18,450 bases of DNA from the NCBI GenBank assembly GCA_009782405.1, contig WRJC01000060.1:1-18450 (forward strand), read 5' to 3'. This document shows, one piece after another, positions 7,112 to 13,672 of this stretch (its first letter is position 1; each line of letters starts with the position of its first letter). A program made the position numbers and the translations under genes. The notes beneath the pieces are model-generated. The model saw only the letters and a program-made list of their open reading frames with translations, had not been told where the DNA came from and searched no databases. This DNA is from Oscillospiraceae bacterium. GTDB taxonomy: Bacteria > Bacillota_A > Clostridia > Oscillospirales > WRJC01.

Positions 7112-7975
7112 CTAAAACCTCCTTATTATATACCCGGCTATGCAAAATATCGCAAAACCGGCAATATCCACAGCCACGATGGTCGAACCCACCGGAGTGC
7201 CTTTTCCCCCAATCCCGACAATGGAAATCAAAATCCCGGAAACGGAACAAACCGCCGACACGATGACCGAACATATGGTCACAGCTTTGAAACTTTTGAA
7301 TATCCGCATAGCGGACAAAGCCGGGAAAATCACCAATGCGGAAATGAGCAGGGCGCCTACCAGATTCATGGCCAGAACGATTATGACCGCGATCACTACG
7401 GCAAGAACCAGGTTGTATGTTTTTGCCCTGACTCCTGTCGCCGCCATGAAATTTTCGTCGAAAGTGACGGCGAATATTTTGTTGTAAAACAACAGGAAAA
7501 CCGCAATCACCGCTGTCGACAAAATAACGCATAGCCATACTTCCGTTTGGGTCAATGTTAAAATGGAAGTCGAACCGAACAGCGTGGCGCATACATCGCC
7601 GGAAAGATTCGCGGATTTGTTCGGCGAAAGATTCATTATCAAATATCCCATGGCGAGGGCCCCGACCGAAATCATGGCGATGGCGGCATCGCCCTTGATT
7701 TTTGTATTTTGCCCGGTTCGGAGAAGCAAAATGGCGCAAACCACCGTGACCGGCAAAACCAAAAGGAAATTATTCGTGAGGTTCAAAACGGCGGCGATCG
7801 CCGCAGCCCCAAAAGCGACATGGGACAGTCCGTCCCCGATGAACGAAAATCTTTTCAAAACCAAAGTAACGCCCAAAAGCGAAGAACAAAGCGCGATCAA
7901 AACGCCGACAATCAAAGCGTACCGCACGAAAGGGAATTGAAAATATTTTACCAATTTATCCGCAATATCAGCCAT
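7112..7975 (-). CDS. znuB: Metal (zinc/manganese) ABC transporter permease, ABC-3 family
   Basis: 287-residue integral membrane protein with eight or so hydrophobic spans, of the ZnuB/TroC/MntB family. Landmarks are the RYALIVGVLIALCSSLLGVTLVLKR opening and FIGDGLSHVAFGAAAI near residues 45-60, the family's cytoplasmic coupling region, and ALVIFPALSA later in the protein. It forms the channel for the metal delivered by the lipoprotein encoded upstream. The ATG at 7975 follows the znuA-like stop by 11 bases, with AAAGGGGA as ribosome binding site overlapping that stop. Unusually, no ATPase gene is present between or beside these genes. The symbol is by family resemblance; Zn versus Mn specificity cannot be fixed from the permease alone. 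Confidence 0.9.
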   Translation of the reverse strand: MADIADKLVKYFQFPFVRYALIVGVLIALCSSLLGVTLVLKRFSFIGDGLSHVAFGAAAIAAVLNLTNNFLLVLPVTVVCAILLLRTGQNTKIKGDAAIAMISVGALAMGYLIMNLSPNKSANLSGDVCATLFGSTSILTLTQTEVWLCVILSTAVIAVFLLFYNKIFAVTFDENFMAATGVRAKTYNLVLAVVIAVIIVLAMNLVGALLISALVIFPALSAMRIFKSFKAVTICSVIVSAVCSVSGILISIVGIGGKGTPVGSTIVAVDIAGFAIFCIAGYIIRRF

Positions 7976-7986
7976 GCTTTTCCCCT

Positions 7987-8943
7987 TTACCCGAGCGCCT
8001 CTTTTAGCGCATCCAAATTGTTTTCCATTATGGAAAGATATGTCGTTTTGTTTTGCACATCGCTTGAAGTGACAGACTGCATGGCGTCCAGCACAATTAT
8101 TTTTTGGTTTTTGTCCCTCGATTCGCTGATGATTTTTTCGGCGATTTTTTTATCCGAGCTTTCAGTCACCATGATGTTTTTCAAATTCAATTCGTTCACT
8201 TTTTCCACGAGAAAGATGACAGTGTCGAAACTGGCTTCCGTTTCGGCGGAACATCCGACAAAAGCGGCATAATAATCCAAGGAGTAATCGTCCGCAAGAT
8301 AACGGAACGGGAAACGGTCGCCAAACAGCAGTACCTTTGCAGAAGCTCCGTCTGTCGCCTCTTGATACTCAAAATCCAAGTCTGACAGCCTGTTTGCGTA
8401 TTCAGCCAGATTTTTTTGGTATATTTCCGCGTTGCCGGAGTCCAGCGACGAAAGCTTTTCGGCGATGATGCGGCAAAATATCTGTGCGTTTTTTAATGAA
8501 AGCCAAACATGTTCGTCGTAGGCACCCTCGTCTTCGCCTTCATCCCCGGTTTCCATGCCTTCTTTGAACTCCTCTGCTTTCGCGGCGGTTCCAAGCTCTT
8601 CAAGCAGGTTGACTGCGACCATGTTTTTGTTGGTCGCTTCCTTGAGGACCCCCGGCACCCAATTGTCCGATTCTCCTCCCACATAGACAAACATATCGCA
8701 AGCGGAAATTTTCGCGATGTCGCCAATTGTGGGCTGATAACTGTGCAAGTCGATTTTGTTGTCCAAAAGCAGAATCAATTCCGCATCGCCGGCTTTTTCG
8801 CCCAAGATTTGGCGAACCCAGTCATATTGCGGAAAAATCGTGCAGACAACGCTTAATTTATCATTTGGTTCAATTTGCCTGCACCCGGAAAGCATCGCCG
8901 TTAAAAAAAGCAATGCGAGCATTATTGCGGTATATCGTTTCAT
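7987..8943 (-). CDS. znuA: Metal ABC transporter substrate-binding lipoprotein (ZnuA/TroA family)
   Basis: 318 residues, exported and anchored through Cys21 (lipobox LSGC). It captures Zn or Mn outside the cell and passes it to the permease. Motifs: DLHSYQPT with His67, VYVGGESDNW (87-95), DEHVWLSLKNA with His145, and NKTTYLSIMENNL near the C-terminus. In place of the usual third His (His-Asp-Ala-Phe-x-Tyr) it has GDRFPFRYL (208-216), so the metal site differs from textbook ZnuA; related clostridial proteins may share this. The loop before His145 (about 126-143) is strongly acidic rather than His-rich. The start ATG at 8943 is preceded by AAAGGA. First gene of its operon, with its own promoter at 8982-9010. 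Confidence 0.9.
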   Translation of the reverse strand: MKRYTAIMLALLFLTAMLSGCRQIEPNDKLSVVCTIFPQYDWVRQILGEKAGDAELILLLDNKIDLHSYQPTIGDIAKISACDMFVYVGGESDNWVPGVLKEATNKNMVAVNLLEELGTAAKAEEFKEGMETGDEGEDEGAYDEHVWLSLKNAQIFCRIIAEKLSSLDSGNAEIYQKNLAEYANRLSDLDFEYQEATDGASAKVLLFGDRFPFRYLADDYSLDYYAAFVGCSAETEASFDTVIFLVEKVNELNLKNIMVTESSDKKIAEKIISESRDKNQKIIVLDAMQSVTSSDVQNKTTYLSIMENNLDALKEALG

Positions 8944-8981
8944 TGAATTTTTTCCTTTTTGGCCAATTTGAATTTTCGTTC

Positions 8982-9010
8982 ATTTTAACATAGTTCGCGG
9001 TTTAAATCAA
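8982..9010 (-). promoter_or_regulatory. Sigma-A type promoter of the metal-uptake operon
   Basis: On the minus strand, TTGATT (9010-9005), a 17-base spacer and TAAAAT (8987-8982) preceded by TGT, an extended -10. It lies 39 bases before the znuA-like start. A direct repeat CAATAT-gaaa-CAATAT (9008-9023), spaced by one helical turn, overlaps the -35 and could bind a metal-responsive repressor; no standard Fur or Zur palindrome was recognised. Confidence 0.65.
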
Positions 9011-9077
9011 TATGAAACAATATTGCAATTTTTATCTTTTTTGTAAACATTCGGTTCAAAAAATTGCAAAAATCGTG

Positions 9078-9103
9078 AAAAACTCCGCCCCAAGGGAGCG
9101 GAG
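9078..9103 (-). terminator. Rho-independent terminator of the amidohydrolase gene
   Basis: CTCCGC (9083-9088) pairs with GCGGAG (9098-9103), the stem extended by CCC/GGG with one unpaired A. On the minus strand the stem is followed by TTTTT. It lies 25 bases beyond the stop of the amidohydrolase and insulates it from the metal-uptake operon, which has its own promoter immediately downstream. Confidence 0.9.
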
Positions 9104-9127
9104 CATTAAACCGAGAGAGCAATAGGC

Positions 9128-10396
9128 TCAATACAGCCCCAAACCAAAGAATTCGTTGGGATTGCCAAAAAACCAGTCGAGGCCGAGCTGTTTCGCTTCG
9201 TCGAGAGATAGCCAGCCGCTGTCCGCGAGCTCGGAGAGCGCAATTGCCACATTGTCCTTTGCAAGCGAAAGATACCCCGCGGCCCATTCTATCATGCCGG
9301 TGTCGCCGCCAAAGGCGAATATCTTGCCATGGGGCACGGTCATCACCGCGCGCTTCATGAATTCCACGCAGTACAGCGGGTCTATGCTCTGCGCCCAGCA
9401 GAGGTTCAGGCAAACATTGGGGTAATTTTTGCCCATATACAGGTACTCGTCCATATACGGCCAGTTGCCGTGGAAAAGGTCAAAGCGCACGTCTTCGTGC
9501 AGCTCGATCGCGGGGATCAGATGCGCGGCGTTTGTCTTCACTATGTCGTTTCTTATGCCCGCCATATGCCCCGTATGTATCTGCACGGGCAAATTGTATT
9601 TTGCCGCCTGGCGCAGGGCGTACTGGAAAAGCCAATCGTCTAGTGCCCTGGCCCTGTCGTCCCCGATCACTTCGCGCGGGTTGTACGCCATGGCATTGAA
9701 GGCTTTTTCGGCTTCGTCTCGCGTGGGATTGCCGTATGCTATGCTGCGCCGGTAAGCGGTCTGGTCCTTGAAGCAAACCACGCCGAATTCAAGGCTTTTT
9801 TTAAGGAATATGTCAAAGCCTTCGAGATAGTCGTCCAATGTTTTTGCCGGACGCTTCAAATACCTGTTGTATTTTTGCAATTCACCTTTCGAATGGAGGC
9901 TGTGGAAATCGGGCAGCGAAAACGCGAAGCGGCAATATTTGGAATAATCTGTGTTTTTCCCGTTCACGAAATCCGAAATGTTGAACATATCCACCACTTT
10001 CGCTTTTATGTTCAATTTTTCCATGGTTTCGTCATATATGGAAACATCCCTTGTTTTCAGTTTTTCTTCCAGCTCCAAAAAATTTTCGTAACTGTTGAGG
10101 CTTTCAATGCCCCAGCAAATGCGAAGCCCCTCCAGCATTCCCCGCGCGTAGGCGGTGTGCTTTGATTTTTGATAAAATTTCAAAAAGTATTCATAGCGCT
10201 CTTTTTGGGAAAGCTCGCCGGGTATCCCTCCGCCTCCCGCCGATTCGAAATCCGAACCGTAATAATTGCCGAGCAAAAATTGCAAAGCGTCTCCCGCGTT
10301 TTGATATTGCGTGTAGTGCTCGTGGGTTTCTATCACCGGAATGGTGTCGAGATATTGCCTGATTTCCCCGAAATATTGGTTGTTTGAGCGATGCAT
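9128..10396 (-). CDS. Amidohydrolase family protein, related to the uronate isomerase fold
   Basis: 422 residues, cytoplasmic, a metal-dependent TIM-barrel enzyme of the amidohydrolase_2 group. Metal and active-site positions visible: HEH at 25-27, Lys210 in VCFKD (candidate carboxylated bridging Lys), His274 and His277 in IHTGH, His309 in FHGNW, and Asp365 in FGGDTG. The length and the late GGDTGMIEWAAGY motif suit the UxaC-related branch, which handles sugar acids, but it is not close enough to call uronate isomerase. The ATG at 10396 has GGAGGG about seven bases upstream; a 19-codon in-frame extension is Lys-rich and lacks a site. It is transcribed divergently from the solute-binding proteins and radical enzyme, so hydrolysis or isomerisation of a product of that pathway is inferred. 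The reaction is not predictable from sequence alone. Confidence 0.85.
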   Translation of the reverse strand: MHRSNNQYFGEIRQYLDTIPVIETHEHYTQYQNAGDALQFLLGNYYGSDFESAGGGGIPGELSQKERYEYFLKFYQKSKHTAYARGMLEGLRICWGIESLNSYENFLELEEKLKTRDVSIYDETMEKLNIKAKVVDMFNISDFVNGKNTDYSKYCRFAFSLPDFHSLHSKGELQKYNRYLKRPAKTLDDYLEGFDIFLKKSLEFGVVCFKDQTAYRRSIAYGNPTRDEAEKAFNAMAYNPREVIGDDRARALDDWLFQYALRQAAKYNLPVQIHTGHMAGIRNDIVKTNAAHLIPAIELHEDVRFDLFHGNWPYMDEYLYMGKNYPNVCLNLCWAQSIDPLYCVEFMKRAVMTVPHGKIFAFGGDTGMIEWAAGYLSLAKDNVAIALSELADSGWLSLDEAKQLGLDWFFGNPNEFFGLGLY

Positions 10397-10439
10397 GAGT
10401 ATCCCTCCGTTTTTTATTTTTTTTTTTGCTTTTTGGTCG

Positions 10440-10460
10440 AGCCGCGTCTTCAAGCGGGCT
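10440..10460 (-). other. Hairpin in the amidohydrolase mRNA leader
   Basis: AGCCGC (10440-10445) pairs with GC(G)GGCT (10454-10460) across an eight-base loop, with one bulged base. It is in the roughly 100-base leader between the promoter and the start codon and is followed on the mRNA by a purine-rich, A-rich tract before the ribosome binding site. It may influence stability or translation; no known riboswitch was recognised. Confidence 0.3.
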
Positions 10461-10504
10461 ATTGTACTTTTGCATTTCTCGTCGTTTTTTTAATTGTTTG
10501 TTGC

Positions 10505-10533
10505 ATTATACCACAAATATTTGGAAATATCAA
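10505..10533 (-). promoter_or_regulatory. Near-consensus promoter of the amidohydrolase gene
   Basis: Minus strand: TTGATA (10533-10528), a 17-base spacer, then TATAAT (10510-10505) with TGG before it, an extended -10. It predicts a transcript start near 10498 and a leader of about 100 bases. Confidence 0.8.
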
Positions 10534-10562
10534 GCCTTTTTGCGAATAAAAACTCCAAATAT
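10517..10562. repeat. 9-bp inverted repeat between the divergent promoters
   Basis: ATATTTGGA (10517-10525) and TCCAAATAT (10554-10562) are perfect inverted copies 28 bases apart. The left arm lies in the spacer of the minus-strand promoter, so a protein bound there could repress the amidohydrolase and affect the plus-strand promoter. Function inferred. Confidence 0.35.
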
Positions 10563-10598
10563 CCACGCAAAATTCGCCGCGATTATTTTCAATTGGCC

Positions 10599-10627
10599 TT
10601 GACAAGCCATCGAACGTGCTGTATAAT
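10599..10627 (+). promoter_or_regulatory. Perfect consensus sigma-A promoter of the solute-binding protein operon
   Basis: TTGACA (10599-10604), exactly 17 bases, TATAAT (10622-10627). All twelve box positions match consensus, predicting a strong promoter that would need tight repression if the locus is inducible. Confidence 0.9.
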
Positions 10628-10629
10628 GA

Positions 10630-10643
10630 TTATCAATCGATAA
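10630..10643 (+). promoter_or_regulatory. Candidate operator at the transcription start
   Basis: TTATC and GATAA are inverted arms around AATC, starting three bases after the -10 box. A comparable imperfect palindrome lies at nearly the same place in the RraA-family gene promoter (18026-18037). A repressor bound here would block the consensus promoter. Inferred. Confidence 0.35.
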
Positions 10644-10666
10644 AAAAGTCGGAGGGCGAAATTGTT

Positions 10667-12151
10667 ATGAAAAAATTTGCGCTGCCAATATTGATTTGCA
10701 TAATCATTCCAAACATATTGTTTTCGTGCAAAAGCGGCGAAATTGCGGCAAATGACGGCATTGACAAAAATCCGGATTCAAACATCGAAATCCAAAAAGG
10801 CGACAAACAGGAAAACCAAAAGGAAAGGCTTGACCCCGATTTGCCGGAAAAAGATTTCGGCGGCTATAATTTCACTTTTTTCGCCCACCGCATTGACTAC
10901 ATAGGCGATTGGGTTGGCGACGGAGATCCGCGCGAGCTTGTTTCCGAAGAAGAAAACGGAGAACCGATCAACGACATGGTGTACAAGAGAAATCTTGCGA
11001 TAAAAGAGAAATACAACGTAAACATCGAAATGAAAACCAACTCGGACGATATCGGCACATTGAGAAAAGCCGTTTCATCCGGCGATAATTCCTATGACGC
11101 CGCCGTGATATTCAATAATTTGGTGCCTGGAACCGTTACGAACGGTTTACTGGTAAATGTTGAAAATCTGCCGTACATAGATTTGAACAAACCATGGTGG
11201 GACCCTGCCGCAAAATCAATGTCTGTGGCAAACCAAAATTTTTTGATGGCGGGCGATTTGCTGATTCTTGACAACGAAGCGACTACCGGATTGCTGTTCA
11301 ACAAAGACATGATGGTCGATTTTGCCATCGAACTGCCGTATCAGACGGTAAAAGAAGGCAAATGGACTATGGATGCGTTGAACGGAATAGTTAAGGGCGC
11401 GGCGATGGACCTAAACGGCGACGGAATAATGGGGCCGGAAGACAGATGGGGGTTCGTCGTTTCCACCGACACCCTGCACGCGCTTCTCGTAAGCGGCGGG
11501 GGGACATTGGCAGCCAAAGACAAAGACGACTTGCCGTATATGGATTTCACAAGCCCGAAAAATTTGTCGATTATCGAAAAAGCCATGGATTTGATGTACA
11601 ACCCGGAATATGCCGTAAATGTCCACGGAAAAGAAGAATACAATTATCCCATGATATTTGAGGAAAACAGGATTTTGTACATATGGATACGCATGAGGGC
11701 CATCGAATTTTTAAGGGGGATGGAATCGAATTTCGGAATTGTGCCGATGCCGAAATACGACGAAGCGCAGGAAAAATATTACAGCGTGGTCAATCCATAC
11801 ACGGGAGTGATGCTCGGCGTCCCCAAAAGCGCGGAAGACCTTGAAAGGGCAAGCATAATCCTCGAGGCGCTCTCCGCTGAAAGCAGATATACGCTCCAGC
11901 CCGCATATTACGAAACGGTTTTGCAAAGAAAATACACCAGGGACGAAGAATCCGGCGAAATGCTCGACATAATATTCAATTCGCGGATTTACGACATAGG
12001 CGGGGTATACAGTTTCGGCAATGTATTTATAGATTTTATAGAGTTGAGCAGAAAAAACAATAGGAACGTGATGTCGTATTATGAAAAAAATATTGGCAAA
12101 ATGGAAAATGCAATCGACAAAGTCGTGGAAATTTTCAAATCGATGGATTGA
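10667..12151 (+). CDS. Extracellular solute-binding lipoprotein, first of a tandem pair
   Basis: 494 residues, lipid-anchored outside the membrane through Cys21 (signal ending NILFSC). ATG at 10667 with GGAGGG ten bases upstream; an in-frame extension from 10616 would overlap the promoter. It belongs to the long clostridial carbohydrate-binding proteins that feed CUT1-type ABC importers. Shared landmarks with the next gene: GEPINDMVYKRN (98-109), KPWWDPAAK (175-183), LLFNKDM (209-215) and a calcium-binding EF-hand-like loop DLNGDGIMGPED (248-259) followed by RWGF. It probably binds an oligosaccharide and delivers it to permeases, but none are encoded in the window. First gene of an operon with the second paralog and the glycyl radical enzyme. 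Sugar specificity unknown. Confidence 0.85.
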   Translation: MKKFALPILICIIIPNILFSCKSGEIAANDGIDKNPDSNIEIQKGDKQENQKERLDPDLPEKDFGGYNFTFFAHRIDYIGDWVGDGDPRELVSEEENGEPINDMVYKRNLAIKEKYNVNIEMKTNSDDIGTLRKAVSSGDNSYDAAVIFNNLVPGTVTNGLLVNVENLPYIDLNKPWWDPAAKSMSVANQNFLMAGDLLILDNEATTGLLFNKDMMVDFAIELPYQTVKEGKWTMDALNGIVKGAAMDLNGDGIMGPEDRWGFVVSTDTLHALLVSGGGTLAAKDKDDLPYMDFTSPKNLSIIEKAMDLMYNPEYAVNVHGKEEYNYPMIFEENRILYIWIRMRAIEFLRGMESNFGIVPMPKYDEAQEKYYSVVNPYTGVMLGVPKSAEDLERASIILEALSAESRYTLQPAYYETVLQRKYTRDEESGEMLDIIFNSRIYDIGGVYSFGNVFIDFIELSRKNNRNVMSYYEKNIGKMENAIDKVVEIFKSMD

Positions 12152-12180
12152 ATTTCAAAAGGCAAAAGGAGGATAGCGAA

Positions 12181-13647
12181 ATGAACAAAAAATCAAAAAA
12201 AATTATAGTTGCCGCCCTGATTATGGCAATTATATCGCAAATTATCTTGTCGTGCGGCAATTCGGAAACAGAGCAAACCCAAGAGGCAAAAGACAAACCG
12301 GGCGAAGAAGCCGCCGAGGCGACCGAAGCGGAAGAGATGCTGCCTTCATTCGATTTTGAGGGGTATGAATTTACAATACTGAACATGATCCAGAGCGAGC
12401 ACACCTATATGAACATGATCATGGAAGTCGAGGAGGAAATCGGCGATCCGATCAATGACGCGGCATACAAGCGGTCGAGGGAAATCGAAAGCCTCTTAAA
12501 TATCGGATTTACGGAAGTGAATATGTCCAACACATATGACGCGGCGAAAAAAAGCTTTCTGGCGGGTACGCCGGATTATGACCTCGCCATGCTCATCGAC
12601 CGGGAAGCGATGACGCTTGCCCAGCAAAATCTTGTCGCGCGCATAGACGAAATTCCAAACATACAGCTCGAAAAGCCGTGGTGGGACCAAAACGCGAAAG
12701 AAGTTTTTTCCATAGGGGGGAAATTGTTTTCGCTGCCGGGGGCGTATCAGCTCTCAAACCTCGACCTGACCCGCTTTGTGCTGTTCAACAAGCAGATACT
12801 CGCCGACATACAGGGCGAAAATCTGTACCAAGCGGTCAAGGACGGAACATGGACGCTCGACAAGCTCATAAGCTATGCCAAGCAGAATTCGAAAGACCTC
12901 GACGGCGACGGCAAGTTCGACGAAAACGACAGCTATGGCCTTATTTCGGTGGCCCACCATTTATCATTGGGGTTGTTCTTTTATGGCAGCGGCGAATTGT
13001 TCGTGAAAAAGGACAATGAAGACATGCCGTATTTCGCCATGCCCGGAAATGAACGCGCCGCCGCCGTGTATCAAAACATGGTGAACAAACTGTACGACGG
13101 CGACTATTATTTCAACACCCAGGTGACAAAGGACAACGACAATATAGGGATCGCGATGTTTTCCGAAGACCGCGCGCTGTTTTTTGCAATATCGCTTAAC
13201 CGCATACCGAGGCTGCGCAACATGGACAGCCCTTTTGGCATATTGCCCCCTCCCAAATTCGACGAGAAGCAGGAACGCTATTACTGCGAATCCGGCGGCG
13301 GCCTGATCGGGGTGGCTTTCACCGGTTCGGAAAACTTGGAGAGGACCGGAGCTGTATGGGATGCCTATTCGCAGCTTTCGCACAAATATGTCGTCCCCGC
13401 CTATTTCGAGGTTTCGCTGAAAACAAAATTTTCGCGCGATTCGGAATCCGAGGATATGTTGAACCTGATATACAACAGCCTGCGCTACGATTTGGGCAAT
13501 GTGTATTGGTGGAGCGACATCATTTCCAAGTATAACGACATTTTCACGAAAAAAGATCTGAACATCGCCTCGACCACTGATAAGATCGCCGACAAAGTAA
13601 ATAACATCATATCTGACTACATAAACTCGTTTGTGGAAGTAAATTAA
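12181..13647 (+). CDS. Extracellular solute-binding lipoprotein, second of a tandem pair
   Basis: 488 residues, anchored through Cys25 (ILSC), then an acidic Glu/Ala-rich linker (residues 28-52). Start ATG at 12181 with AGGAGG eight bases upstream, 29 bases after the first paralog ends. It is clearly homologous to its neighbour: GDPINDAAYKRS (88-99), KPWWDQNAK (165-173), VLFNKQI (200-206), GTWTLDKL (222-229) and the EF-hand-like loop DLDGDGKFDEND (239-250). Overall similarity appears moderate, so the duplication is old and the two copies probably recognise different ligands or different parts of one glycan. The long linker should hold the binding domain away from the membrane. No transmembrane permease is linked. 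The gene leads into the glycyl radical enzyme 25 bases downstream. Confidence 0.85.
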   Translation: MNKKSKKIIVAALIMAIISQIILSCGNSETEQTQEAKDKPGEEAAEATEAEEMLPSFDFEGYEFTILNMIQSEHTYMNMIMEVEEEIGDPINDAAYKRSREIESLLNIGFTEVNMSNTYDAAKKSFLAGTPDYDLAMLIDREAMTLAQQNLVARIDEIPNIQLEKPWWDQNAKEVFSIGGKLFSLPGAYQLSNLDLTRFVLFNKQILADIQGENLYQAVKDGTWTLDKLISYAKQNSKDLDGDGKFDENDSYGLISVAHHLSLGLFFYGSGELFVKKDNEDMPYFAMPGNERAAAVYQNMVNKLYDGDYYFNTQVTKDNDNIGIAMFSEDRALFFAISLNRIPRLRNMDSPFGILPPPKFDEKQERYYCESGGGLIGVAFTGSENLERTGAVWDAYSQLSHKYVVPAYFEVSLKTKFSRDSESEDMLNLIYNSLRYDLGNVYWWSDIISKYNDIFTKKDLNIASTTDKIADKVNNIISDYINSFVEVN

Positions 13648-13672
13648 AACATTTATCGAGGTAACCAAAAAA

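Noticed and set aside
6486..7739. A 417-codon minus-strand reading frame extending the accessory protein upstream
   Set aside because: The upstream 210 codons overlap the znuB-like gene in another frame and are Arg/His-rich without structure; the ATG at 7109 has a strong ribosome binding site and the protein from there is convincing.
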